A stretch of 60,662 nucleotides of DNA from a virus. The notes below the pieces were generated by a model, which worked only from the letters and a program-made list of their open reading frames with translations, was not told the origin of the DNA and did not search any database. The position numbers and the translations under genes were made by a program. Of the stretch, positions 34,363 to 42,594 are shown piece by piece; position 1 is the stretch's first letter, and each line of letters opens with the position of its first letter. The stretch is taken from positions 64,001 through 124,662 of IMG/VR virus record IMGVR_UViG_3300046714_000360. One strand, 5' to 3'.

Positions 34363-35307
34363 ATGAACATTCTTGATGCACTGCAGGTGAAAGGTCTAGA
34401 GGCTAGACAGTCATCTACAGACAAAGACGAATATGTAATGTGCTGTGTGTTCTGCCCTGACAAGGTAGGTGAAGAGGACTTCAAGTTCAAGCTTGGCTTC
34501 AACATCAAGTCAGGCGATGCCCATTGCTTTCGGTGCAGTTGGGGCGTGAGGCGCTTTGGTGTCAAGGTGCTTGCTCAGAAGATAGACATGGTCGAGGTCA
34601 TTGACGACTTCGGGGAGATAGAACAAAAGGAAGAAGAAAAAGCTCCCGACACTGTTGACCTGCCTGAGGACTTTGAGTTACTGTACCCCAAGCCCGATGA
34701 TGAATGGGGACTGCGTGCGTATCGCTACCTGCGAAAACGCGATGTCAAGAAGTGGCAGATCAAGAAGCATAAGATAGGGTACTCGATTACAGGGCGCTAT
34801 GCATTCAGGATCGTGCTTCCCGTTTACTGGGGCAAGAAACTCAAAGGTCTTGTCGGTAGATCTTTCGCAGACCAAGATCCTAGATACCTCAATACGCCAG
34901 GCATGAAATGTATCTACGGCATTCCAAGAGCCAAGGAACATAAGGTCGCCGTGCTGGTGGAAGGTTCCTTTGATCGTTTCTCAATAGAGCGAGCACTAGG
35001 TCCGTATAATCATGCAGACATAGGAGCACTCTTGGGACATAGCTTAACCGACTTCCAGCTCAAGCAATTAAAGGGCTACGAAGAGCTGATCCTTTGGCCG
35101 GATGGAGATACTGCTGGCATCAAAGGCGCTATCAAAGTCGCTGACCAAGTGAAGGGAGATTTTACAGTCAGGATGGTCACTCCAGTTATGGAGTATGATC
35201 CCGGTGAGCTTTCAGACAAGCAGCTGTTAGCAGGGATTGCCGCAGCGCAGCTGTATACTGAAGCAGTGAAGATGCGGCTATTGACAATGGCCGCGTTTGA
35301 AGAATAG
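34363..35307 (+). CDS. DNA primase (zinc finger + TOPRIM)
   Basis: 314 aa. N-terminal zinc finger: Cys28, Cys31 (CVFCPD) with Cys55, Cys58 (HCFRCSW). The TOPRIM part shows VLVEGSFDRFS near 197-207 and LWPDGDTAGIKGA near 245-257. This is the DnaG/T7 gp4 primase type, making RNA primers for lagging strand. It acts with the DnaB-like helicase encoded 1 kb upstream; here helicase and primase are separate, unlike T7 gp4. The ATG directly follows the previous stop, giving tight coupling. Confidence 0.85.
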   Translation: MNILDALQVKGLEARQSSTDKDEYVMCCVFCPDKVGEEDFKFKLGFNIKSGDAHCFRCSWGVRRFGVKVLAQKIDMVEVIDDFGEIEQKEEEKAPDTVDLPEDFELLYPKPDDEWGLRAYRYLRKRDVKKWQIKKHKIGYSITGRYAFRIVLPVYWGKKLKGLVGRSFADQDPRYLNTPGMKCIYGIPRAKEHKVAVLVEGSFDRFSIERALGPYNHADIGALLGHSLTDFQLKQLKGYEELILWPDGDTAGIKGAIKVADQVKGDFTVRMVTPVMEYDPGELSDKQLLAGIAAAQLYTEAVKMRLLTMAAFEE

Positions 35308-35318
35308 GAGAATGCACA

Positions 35319-35789
35319 ATGGCAGATGAGAAAGTGTTCCACCCAACAGCGGAGCTAGTCACCACTAGTAATGTAGGGCACATCACGTCAGTCGAAGACA
35401 TGCAACGTGCACTGCAACGTGCTTTACAGGACAAGGAGCACCTGCAAGTTCTCGTTAACAATTTGTGGAATGAGCGTGCAGCAGGCTTCCGCAGAAACAA
35501 TCCAGCACCACCGCCAGGCACACCATCTCATGATTCGTTGGTAGCCGAGCTGCGTGTCATTGATGCCGCCTTCAAGATTGCTAAAGAAGTTGAGTTCAGA
35601 CGCCGCGAAGATCCGAATGATCCCTGCGTAGAGTTCCATCTCGCACTCAGGCGCCTCATCGAGGCGCGTACAGGTACAACGCTTTTGTTCACGAAACAAG
35701 ACGCCCTCGACGCACAGCTAACCAGTTCTGATTCGTACGAGGCGAAGTACACTCAGCCAGACTTCAAAGCACCACCAGTTGTATTGTAA
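35319..35789 (+). CDS. Hypothetical protein, 156 aa
   Basis: AGGAGAATGCAC before ATG 35319. Begins with a helical region (VEDMQRALQRALQDKEHLQVL), then a Pro-rich turn and more helices. No domain recognised. Lies between primase and the SLOG gene. Confidence 0.55.
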   Translation: MADEKVFHPTAELVTTSNVGHITSVEDMQRALQRALQDKEHLQVLVNNLWNERAAGFRRNNPAPPPGTPSHDSLVAELRVIDAAFKIAKEVEFRRREDPNDPCVEFHLALRRLIEARTGTTLLFTKQDALDAQLTSSDSYEAKYTQPDFKAPPVVL

Positions 35790-35804
35790 GAAGAAAGGAT
35801 TCCC

Positions 35805-36308
35805 ATGGCTAAGCATCAGTTGTGCCACTATCCACTCTGTCAGAACTATGACAAGTGTTGCAAATCATATTGTGATACGGCTTGTGAAGACGATCACGAT
35901 ACACTCAAGGCCTTGAAACGGCGCGCCGCAAAGAAAGACCCACGTGTCCGTAGATTGCGTGTACTTGTCTGTGGTTCTCGCCACTGGACATACAGGAAGG
36001 CGATCCTTCGCGAACTCTCAGCGATCAAAGATCAGATCGACGTTGTCATCGAAGGTGGTGCCGCCGGTGCCGATACGATGGGACGTGAAGAGGCGTGGCG
36101 TCTACATTTGCCGGCTATGACGTTGTTCGCCAACTGGCCGTATCTACACAAGGCAGCTGGACCAATCAGGAACAGGTGGATGCTCAAGTATGGTAGGCCT
36201 GATCTCGTGCTTGCTTTCCACATGGATATCGAAAACAGTAGCGGCACAAAAGACATGATCAAGGCCGCGCGCCATGCAGGTGTAAAAGTAAAGTTAGTGG
36301 AGGGGTAA
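35805..36308 (+). CDS. SLOG-domain (YspA/DUF2493-like) protein with Cys-rich N-terminus
   Basis: 167 aa. Residues 52-165 match the YspA/DUF2493 SLOG family: RVLVCGSRH (52-60), VVIEGGAAGADTMG (80-93), then PIRNRWML and PDLVLAF. SLOG domains bind nucleotide-type ligands such as ADP-ribose or cyclic ADP-ribose. The first 30 residues carry six cysteines (C7, C12, C18, C19, C23, C27), likely a zinc module. Neighbouring NAD-salvage genes suggest a role in NAD-derived signals; that is inference. Confidence 0.7.
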   Translation: MAKHQLCHYPLCQNYDKCCKSYCDTACEDDHDTLKALKRRAAKKDPRVRRLRVLVCGSRHWTYRKAILRELSAIKDQIDVVIEGGAAGADTMGREEAWRLHLPAMTLFANWPYLHKAAGPIRNRWMLKYGRPDLVLAFHMDIENSSGTKDMIKAARHAGVKVKLVEG

Positions 36309-36311
36309 TTT

Positions 36312-36752
36312 ATGAAAGAACTCGTTAAGCCAGGTTCTTTGATGGATCTGGTGCACTCGAATAAAACTGACTTTATGTTGCAAACTGCGGTTGAAGTTGC
36401 TCTTGCGAGGATCGAGGCGCGAGAAGTAATTCCGCTCATGACAGATCCGCTTGGGAAGTATTGGGATCAGCCGGCACGCTCAGAGATCGAGCTCGATGAT
36501 ACACATGCATTGATGACGATAGGCACGTTCCGTAAGTTGAAGTGCTATTCAGGAAGTAGGCCGACAGGCTGTTATCCAGGTAAAATGTGGAAACGTCACG
36601 ACGGAGCCTGTGATTGGAATTACATCGCTGCAGGTGGCAAGCCAGTCTGGTTGTTGTGTTGGTATGGCCTTTCAGAAAAAGGACCAGACTGGTGTTCGAA
36701 TAATTCAAGAATCATATTACTGAGCAACGGTGTGTTGCCAGAGAAAGAATAG
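36312..36752 (+). CDS. Hypothetical protein, 146 aa
   Basis: AGGGGTAATTT precedes ATG 36312. The N-terminal half is helical; the C-terminal half is rich in Trp, Gly and Cys (GCYPGKMWKRHDGACDWNY). Lies between the SLOG and NadM genes, in the same operon. No family recognised. Confidence 0.5.
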   Translation: MKELVKPGSLMDLVHSNKTDFMLQTAVEVALARIEAREVIPLMTDPLGKYWDQPARSEIELDDTHALMTIGTFRKLKCYSGSRPTGCYPGKMWKRHDGACDWNYIAAGGKPVWLLCWYGLSEKGPDWCSNNSRIILLSNGVLPEKE

Positions 36753-36760
36753 GAGACCAA

Positions 36761-37702
36761 ATGTACGAAGAAAGAAAACCCAGCTACGGTATCATCATAG
36801 GGCGCTTTCAAGTCGACACTCTGCATGATGGTCACAAAGAATTGTTTCGCCAAGTGAAGTCACTGCACCATCGTGTGTTCGTGTTCCTTGGCGTTTCTGC
36901 ATTCAGCTTCACTCAGAGGAATCCGCTCGACTTTTTGTCCCGCAAACAGATGATCGAGAATGCGTTTCCTGATGTCACATGCCTCGCTCTTCCAGACATG
37001 CGCACCGACGAAGCCTGGAGCAAAGAGCTAGATACCCGCATCGACGAGGTCTGTAAGTTTGGCCACCGTGTCTTGTATGGCTCTCGCGATGCGTTCATTA
37101 ATCGCTACAGTGGGAAGAATGCGTGCGTACCGCTTGTACTCAATTGTTCACCAGACGTTTCAAGCACGCACGTCCGTCAGGTGATTAGTGATACTGTTCG
37201 TGATAGTGCAGACTTTCGCGCCGGAATGATTCACGCTGTCACGAACAGGTTCCCTCAGGTAATGTCCACTGTTGATATTGCCATCATGAATAGCACTCTT
37301 GAGAATACCTGCCTTGTTCACAAGACTGTAGATGTTACTCCTGCAGGACAAGTGCTCTGGAGGTTCCCTGGCGGCTTTGTTGATCCTCGCAAAGATAAGT
37401 CTAGGAAACGCGCTGCTGTTCGAGAAGCGTTTGAAGAGACAGGGCTCGAGGTGCACAGCCCCGAGTACATCAACAGCTTTCCAGTTCCCGATTGGCGCCT
37501 TATAGGCGAGGACGACGAGATCATTACAGATTTCTTTATCGGGCAGAATGACTCAGGTGTATGTCACAGCCGCGATGATGTCAGCATTGCTAAGTGGTTC
37601 CCTGTTGCAGGTGTTGCTTCATCTATGATCGTCCATGAACACCATATGCTGCTCGATGCGTTGGTAACCTATATCCAAGATATTAACAATCAAGGAGAGT
37701 AG
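36761..37702 (+). CDS. nadM: Bifunctional NMN adenylyltransferase-Nudix protein
   Basis: 313 aa in two domains. Residues 1-155: nucleotidyltransferase, with GRFQ (14-17), LHDGH (21-25) in place of the HxGH box, and SSTHVR (134-139); it joins ATP and NMN into NAD+. Residues 175-310: Nudix domain with REAFEETGL (221-229); the usual first Glu of the box is not in place, so its activity is less certain. With the adjacent NAMPT it forms a two-step route from nicotinamide to NAD+. AGGAGACCAA precedes the start. Confidence 0.75.
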   Translation: MYEERKPSYGIIIGRFQVDTLHDGHKELFRQVKSLHHRVFVFLGVSAFSFTQRNPLDFLSRKQMIENAFPDVTCLALPDMRTDEAWSKELDTRIDEVCKFGHRVLYGSRDAFINRYSGKNACVPLVLNCSPDVSSTHVRQVISDTVRDSADFRAGMIHAVTNRFPQVMSTVDIAIMNSTLENTCLVHKTVDVTPAGQVLWRFPGGFVDPRKDKSRKRAAVREAFEETGLEVHSPEYINSFPVPDWRLIGEDDEIITDFFIGQNDSGVCHSRDDVSIAKWFPVAGVASSMIVHEHHMLLDALVTYIQDINNQGE

Positions 37703-37705
37703 CTC

Positions 37706-39097
37706 ATGTTGCATAAAGAAAAACTCAATTTCATTTTGCGTACCGATTCGTACAAGGTCACGCACTGGAAACAAAATCCACCAGGAACGGAATTCGTTCA
37801 CAGTTATCTGTGCTCTCGCGGAGGCATGTTTCCTTCGACTGTGTTCTTTGGCTTGCAGTACTACTTGCAGGAGTACCTCAAAGGCACAGTGCTTGATGAG
37901 CAAGATGTAAATGAGGCCAAGATGTTCTACAAGCAGCACTTCGGCCGCGACTTGTTCAACTGGCAAGGATGGATGAACGTTGCAAGGCTGCTGGATGGTA
38001 GGCTACCTGTCGAGATCCGGGCAGTTAGAGAAGGCTCGTTGGTCACGAACGGTAATGCACTCATGACCATTGAGAACACCGACGCACGTTTCCCATGGAT
38101 GACACAGTATATCGAGTCGTTGCTGCTTAAGGTTTGGTATCCAATTACTGTGGCAACGTTGTCACATAACATGCGACAGATGTTCTTGTCTGCTTTGCAC
38201 AGGACCGGCACTCCCAGCTTGCTCGACTTCAAAGTACACGACTTTGGATACCGCGGCGTCTCTAGTGAAGAGACAGCTGCGATTGGTGGCGCCTCTCACA
38301 TGTTGAACTTCAGAGGCACAGACAACGTGCCAGCTCTCGCGTTCCTGAGAAAGTTTTATCAAGGAAGTATGGAAGGCTTTAGCGTCCCGGCTGCTGAGCA
38401 TTCTACCATCACGTCATGGGGAGGACCTGAGCATGAGGTAGAGGCATTCGAGAACATGCTTACCCAGTTTCCCGAAGGCATCGTTGCTGTTGTCAGTGAC
38501 TCCTATGACATCTACAAAGCCTGTAGGGAGAAGTGGGGCGAGGTGCTCAAGCAGAAGGTGTTAGAGCGCGATGGCGTGCTCGTTGTTCGCCCCGACTCCG
38601 GCGACCCTAAAGCTGTAGTGCTACAGGTGCTCGACATTCTCGGTGAGAAGTTTGGCTGGGAGACAAATCGTAAAGGCTATCGTGTTCTCTGTCCTAAGGT
38701 GAGAGTCATACAAGGCGACGGGGTCAATTATTGGACGATGCAGGACACGTTAACTGCCATGTCGAAGGCAGGCTGGTCTGCTGACAATTTGACATTCGGC
38801 ATCGGTGGCGCGCTCTTGCAGCAGCTCAACAGAGACACCCAACAAATGGCCATCAAAGTTTCCAACGTTACAGTCAATGGCGTTGACCGCGATGTGTACA
38901 AGAACCCAGTCGGTGACAGTGGTAAGGCATCTCGCGCCGGCAGGCTAGCATTACATAACTGTGGTGGCATCTGGACGACCGCCAAGAAGACAGCGAACAT
39001 CGGCGACCCTGACGATCTGCTTGTGCCAGTATTTCGCAACGGTACAATACTACAGACTCAGTCGATTGATGATGTGAGGGCAACACTCAATGGATAA
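37706..39097 (+). CDS. nampt: Nicotinamide phosphoribosyltransferase (NAMPT)
   Basis: 463 aa, usual family length. NAMPT converts nicotinamide and PRPP to NMN. Recognisable: N-terminal TDSYKVTHW, HDFGYRGVSS near 173, VSDSYDIYK near 260, and RPDSGDP (near 293) at the nucleotide-binding site. Starts three bases after the NadM stop (AAGGAGAGT). NAMPT and NadM together are the pair known as NARP2, which rebuilds NAD+ removed by host defences. The last 8 bases overlap the exonuclease gene. Confidence 0.85.
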   Translation: MLHKEKLNFILRTDSYKVTHWKQNPPGTEFVHSYLCSRGGMFPSTVFFGLQYYLQEYLKGTVLDEQDVNEAKMFYKQHFGRDLFNWQGWMNVARLLDGRLPVEIRAVREGSLVTNGNALMTIENTDARFPWMTQYIESLLLKVWYPITVATLSHNMRQMFLSALHRTGTPSLLDFKVHDFGYRGVSSEETAAIGGASHMLNFRGTDNVPALAFLRKFYQGSMEGFSVPAAEHSTITSWGGPEHEVEAFENMLTQFPEGIVAVVSDSYDIYKACREKWGEVLKQKVLERDGVLVVRPDSGDPKAVVLQVLDILGEKFGWETNRKGYRVLCPKVRVIQGDGVNYWTMQDTLTAMSKAGWSADNLTFGIGGALLQQLNRDTQQMAIKVSNVTVNGVDRDVYKNPVGDSGKASRAGRLALHNCGGIWTTAKKTANIGDPDDLLVPVFRNGTILQTQSIDDVRATLNG

Positions 39098-40064
39098 TCT
39101 AGATCGGGTCGTTCTCATCGACGGGAAGAACTTTGCGTATAGACATCATCATACGCATCGCTTGTTGTCTAGCAAAGGACGACCGACTAGTATCCTCTAC
39201 GGTGTGCTCTCTGGACTTGTCTCTTTATCGAGGCGGTTCAGAGGCGCACCGATAGTATTTGTGTGGGATGGTGCAGGCAAGACCTGGCGCCACCAGTTCT
39301 CTGAGGTGTACAAGGCCAACAGGCAAGGGCCAAAGAATCCAGAAGTAGAGAAGATGCACAGGCAGTTGCCTATCCTTTATAAGCTGCTGACCAGCATCGG
39401 TGTTAGGCAGTACGTTGTCGATCAGCTTGAGTGTGATGACCTGATAGGCATTCTCAGCAAGTTCATCATTCGGGAGAACCTGTTTGATGAGGTGGTTATT
39501 TACAGCAATGACAAAGACTTCTATCAGCTTCACTCAAAACGCATTCGCATAGCAGGAGGCAATTTCATGGCGTCTTCTCGCGATGCGCCAAGGTTCATAG
39601 ATGATGTTTATGTGCTGCGCAAGTTCGGAGTGAGGTTGAAAAACTGGCTGACATATCGAGCTATTACAGGTGACCCTTCAGACAACATTCCAGGTGCCAA
39701 GCGTGGTGTAGGTCCTGTAGGTGCCAAGAAACTTATCGCTCAAGGACTCGATGCAGGTGTTCCCAGTTTCGACCAGCTAGACAAAGCCAGCAGGAAAACT
39801 TTTGCAGATTGGCAAACAGCCTGGCCTGCTTTGCATCGTAACTTTATTCTCAGCAACATTGCGCGTACTCCTATGCACGGGATGCTACCGCCTGAGATCA
39901 GCAGGGAACTATTATTGTTGCTCACAGATCTCGGTCGGTCTTCATTTCTCCGGGACACTTCTAGGCGGTCCGAGAAATCCTTCAGACAATTTACTGATTT
40001 CTTGGTAGACTATGATATGCTCGATATTTTGGCGAAAAGGCGAGCAATCTGGAGTCTCAGATAA
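39090..40064 (+). CDS. 5'-3' exonuclease (FEN-like)
   Basis: 324 aa. The FEN/PIN core shows acidic metal-site residues: LIDGKNF (Asp11), FVWDG, ECDDLIG (about 113-119), YSNDKDFYQL and GDPSDNIPG (about 190), followed by the helix-hairpin-helix region KRGVGPVGAKK. Removes RNA primers and flaps, as T4 RNase H or T5 D15. PolA of this phage lacks the 5'-3' domain, so this enzyme supplies it. ATG overlaps NAMPT by 8 bases. Confidence 0.8.
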   Translation: MDNLDRVVLIDGKNFAYRHHHTHRLLSSKGRPTSILYGVLSGLVSLSRRFRGAPIVFVWDGAGKTWRHQFSEVYKANRQGPKNPEVEKMHRQLPILYKLLTSIGVRQYVVDQLECDDLIGILSKFIIRENLFDEVVIYSNDKDFYQLHSKRIRIAGGNFMASSRDAPRFIDDVYVLRKFGVRLKNWLTYRAITGDPSDNIPGAKRGVGPVGAKKLIAQGLDAGVPSFDQLDKASRKTFADWQTAWPALHRNFILSNIARTPMHGMLPPEISRELLLLLTDLGRSSFLRDTSRRSEKSFRQFTDFLVDYDMLDILAKRRAIWSLR

Positions 40065-40096
40065 GTCCAGACGAGGATTTTCCATGATCTTTTCTA

Positions 40097-40125
40097 TTGA
40101 CTCTAGGCTGGGCGTCTTTTATAAT
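40097..40125 (+). promoter_or_regulatory. Strong sigma70-type promoter upstream of the sigma-like gene
   Basis: TTGACT (40097-40102), then 17 bases, then TATAAT (40120-40125): near-consensus -35 and -10 boxes with optimal spacing. It lies in a 199-base gap and points toward the sigma-like gene at 40264. It should be used by the unmodified host polymerase. Confidence 0.75.
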
Positions 40126-40168
40126 TCTTGTAAGCTAATCGCTTTAATCAGAACTGCTTCATAGGTCC

Positions 40169-40192
40169 AGCGGACTTCTAACCAGGTCCGCT
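40169..40192 (+). other. Hairpin between the promoter and the sigma-like gene
   Basis: AGCGGAC (40169-40175) pairs with GTCCGCT (40186-40192) around a 10-base loop. It lies in the leader of the transcript started near 40132, so it may be an attenuator or end upstream transcripts. ATTCTTAT follows, not a pure T-run. Confidence 0.4.
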
Positions 40193-40263
40193 ATTCTTAT
40201 GTTGCGAACTCTCATCGAGAGTGGCTAGCCTTTTGTTTACGTTTGAAGAAATAGGAGTGGCCA

Positions 40264-40998
40264 ATGAAACGTTGTCCCCCAAAGGTCAGTAAGAAGATGG
40301 CCAAGCAAGTAGTCGCGAACGTTGGAATGGTAGTTCAGAAAGCGAAAGAGGCGTATGCACGACTCCCGCAACATACAAAGAACTGGTTGCAGTTGGAAGA
40401 CTTCATTCAAGAAGGTTTGCTTGAAGGCATGACAGTTGTGGCCAGGCGATACAATCCGAACAAAGGTGCGAAGTTCTCGACATTCCTTTATACAGGTCTT
40501 GAGTTGTTCTTCAAGAACCTGTTAGAGCCACACTATGCAGACATGCGGTACGAAGGCAGGACGTCTGCAATCGAGGATCTAGCTCCGAATTGGGAACGCA
40601 AAATCTCAGCAGATCAGCATTACGAAGGTACATGTGAATTGTTCGCTTCAGGAGAATGGAATCGAAAGTTTTCGACTGAAGAGAGCTTCGCCGGTACACA
40701 CTTCAAGGCTGAGGTTAGTCTCGACATCCAGGTCACCACGAACCACTCAGCAGAACGCACACTCATTGCCGTGTTGCGGGAAGCGTCTCCGCAGTTGCGG
40801 AATATGATGGTGAAGTGGTTTATCCAGCCTAAGGAGACCAAATACCATGTCACGGGACAACGTTTTCAGTCTGCTCAGGAGGAATTTCTCAGCCTCTGCC
40901 AGAAGCACAATGTCACTAAAGATGCGTGCTTTGCTGCAATGCAGAGCGCTAAGATCAAATCAGAACTCGCACGCAGCTTGCAACAGCTAAGCAGGTAA
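40264..40998 (+). CDS. Phage sigma factor-like protein
   Basis: 244 aa. Residues 44-88 match sigma70 region 2: LEDFIQEGLLEGMTVVARRY followed by NKGAKFSTFLYTGLELFFKN, corresponding to the core-binding helix and -10 recognition/melting parts. Region 4 is not clear; the C-terminal 40 residues are helical and may replace it. It may redirect host RNA polymerase to a set of phage promoters. It has its own strong promoter and AGGAGTGGCCA before the ATG. Confidence 0.6.
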   Translation: MKRCPPKVSKKMAKQVVANVGMVVQKAKEAYARLPQHTKNWLQLEDFIQEGLLEGMTVVARRYNPNKGAKFSTFLYTGLELFFKNLLEPHYADMRYEGRTSAIEDLAPNWERKISADQHYEGTCELFASGEWNRKFSTEESFAGTHFKAEVSLDIQVTTNHSAERTLIAVLREASPQLRNMMVKWFIQPKETKYHVTGQRFQSAQEEFLSLCQKHNVTKDACFAAMQSAKIKSELARSLQQLSR

Positions 40999-41002
40999 GT
41001 GT

Positions 41003-41299
41003 ATGGCTGAAGCAGCAGGGCTTGCGAAGGTGTTAGAGTGTACGCTGTGTAAGCGCGGGTATTCGGCCCAGGATGTCAGCAAAGGATTGTTCTATCCTTC
41101 TACTGGTATCTGTACAGAGTGCTACGTGCAAGGTCAGAAGAGCAGTAGGAAAGTTTGGTGCTTTGGGAAGTTAGACTTTAAGCGAGGTCGCAAAACCGTG
41201 CTTGCAGCTTTCAATCCTACAGCCACCGAGTGTAAGTTGCACTGTCCTGATAGGGTAGTGTGTAAAGAATTCATTGACAAGAAAAGGAGAATCACCTGA
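41003..41299 (+). CDS. Zinc-ribbon protein, 98 aa
   Basis: Four bases after the sigma-like stop. CTLCKRGY and ICTECYVQ form a C-x2-C...C-x2-C zinc ribbon (residues about 13-40), like a small DNA- or polymerase-binding finger. More cysteines follow (ECKLHCPDRVVCKEF). Coupled to the sigma gene, so it may be a transcription partner; that is inference. Confidence 0.55.
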   Translation: MAEAAGLAKVLECTLCKRGYSAQDVSKGLFYPSTGICTECYVQGQKSSRKVWCFGKLDFKRGRKTVLAAFNPTATECKLHCPDRVVCKEFIDKKRRIT

Positions 41300-41301
41300 T
41301 T

Positions 41302-42012
41302 ATGAAAGACAAGAAAAAGAAACGGCATGACGACGATGACGACGAGGAAACGACGACCGAGCAAGATGACGACGTTCTTGACCCTTCGGATGTAGATCCC
41401 TCTGACGACGAAGAAGAGGATGACGACGAAGACGAGAAACCCAAGAAGAAAAAGTCCTCTGACAAGGACGACGACGAAGAGGAAGAAGAGGAAGAGGAAG
41501 AGGACGACGAACCAAAGAAGAAAAAGAAAAAGAAGAAAGATGAAGACGACGACGAAGAGGAAGAGGACGACGAACCAAAGAAGAAAAAGAAAAAGGTCCG
41601 GGACGACGAAGATGAAGAGGAAGATGAGCCTGCGGACGACGAAGATGAAGACGAGAAACCCAAGAAGAAAAAGCATAAGGAGGGCAAGGTGAAGAAAGGC
41701 AAGAAGAAACACGACGAAGAAGAGGACGAGACGCCCAAAAAGAAAAAGAAGGGCAAGAAGGACAAGGGCGAGAAGAGCGAAAAGAAAAAGGCGCCAAAGA
41801 GCAATACGCCATTTCAGGCCGGCTCCGTAATGAACACCGCTTTCGAGATGGCGATGAAGGGCGACAAGATCTCCAACATCGAGAAGGTCGTGAAGAAGGC
41901 CAGTGGTGATCCGCGCCGTGTGATCAGACTGCTGCGCGCCGGCAAGGTCCGGGACGTGAAGTGGAAGACTGACGAGAACAAAGGCAAGATCCGCGTTATC
42001 TATCGCGGATAG
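41302..42012 (+). CDS. Charged low-complexity protein with small C-terminal domain
   Basis: 236 aa. Residues about 5-165 alternate Asp/Glu blocks and Lys blocks (DEDEKPKKKK repeated). The last ~70 residues (FQAGSVMNTAFEMAMKG onward) are a compact, less biased domain. The low-complexity part resembles that of the SSB tail at 52817-53437. AGGAGAATC precedes the ATG. May bind nucleic acid through the basic blocks or compete through the acidic ones. Confidence 0.65.
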   Translation: MKDKKKKRHDDDDDEETTTEQDDDVLDPSDVDPSDDEEEDDDEDEKPKKKKSSDKDDDEEEEEEEEEDDEPKKKKKKKKDEDDDEEEEDDEPKKKKKKVRDDEDEEEDEPADDEDEDEKPKKKKHKEGKVKKGKKKHDEEEDETPKKKKKGKKDKGEKSEKKKAPKSNTPFQAGSVMNTAFEMAMKGDKISNIEKVVKKASGDPRRVIRLLRAGKVRDVKWKTDENKGKIRVIYRG

Positions 42013-42041
42013 TCAAGGTCCATCCACAGCAGTTGTAAGTT

Positions 42042-42085
42042 CGGGGCATAGCTCAGCCTGGCAGAGCAAACGCTTTGGGAGCGTG
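42042..42085 (+). pseudogene. 5' half of a tRNA-Pro(UGG)-like gene
   Basis: Bases 42042-42085 match the first 44 positions of a tRNA: acceptor 5' strand CGGGGCA, TA, D arm (GCTC...GAGC), and an anticodon arm with loop TTTGGGA, that is anticodon TGG (42076-42078). The variable loop, T arm and acceptor 3' strand are missing; the following bases run into the ribosome binding site of an HNH gene. No second half was found through 43194. Confidence 0.6.
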
Positions 42086-42107
42086 GTAAAGAGAGCGAAA
42101 GGTAAAG

Positions 42108-42578
42108 ATGGTAGCCGAATGCAAGTACTGTTCTTTTCAGAGTAGCTCTCGTTATCATATATCTCGTCATTTGCGATTGTGTAGAGCTGCACCACAGAAT
42201 AAAAAGTGGTGGAAGCTGTGTCCCGTTTGTTCAAAGAAGTTTTGGGCAAAGAATAAAAGTAAGCCTAAGACTACTTGCTCTCATGCTTGCTCGAATGTGT
42301 ATTTTAGAAAGGGTATTGTTAGAAAGAATCAAAGTTTTCATTACGCTAGGATTTGTTGGCGTTATCATAAGAAGCAGTGTATAATTTGTAAAGAGGTTAG
42401 GATTGTTGCTGCCCATCATTATGATAAGAACAAAAAGAACAACAAGCCTTGGAATTTTGTTCCTTTGTGCCCTACACATCATGCATATTGTCACAGCAGA
42501 TTTTACGATTTGATTGTTTACAAAGTGCATGACTATGTGCGTCGAAGTAAGCTTAGGATTTTGAAACTGCTTACATAA
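42108..42578 (+). CDS. HNH homing endonuclease, zinc-finger type
   Basis: 156 aa, AT-rich compared with neighbours. Three Cys-pair or Cys-His clusters: CKYC, CPVC and CIIC, then the HNH core AAHHYDKNKKNNKPWNFVPL followed by CPTHHAYCH. Free-standing phage HNH enzymes are selfish elements. It begins 23 bases after the half tRNA, inside what would have been the rest of the tRNA. AAAGG precedes the ATG. Confidence 0.8.
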   Translation: MVAECKYCSFQSSSRYHISRHLRLCRAAPQNKKWWKLCPVCSKKFWAKNKSKPKTTCSHACSNVYFRKGIVRKNQSFHYARICWRYHKKQCIICKEVRIVAAHHYDKNKKNNKPWNFVPLCPTHHAYCHSRFYDLIVYKVHDYVRRSKLRILKLLT

Positions 42579-42594
42579 AAGAAAGGAAACTTAG

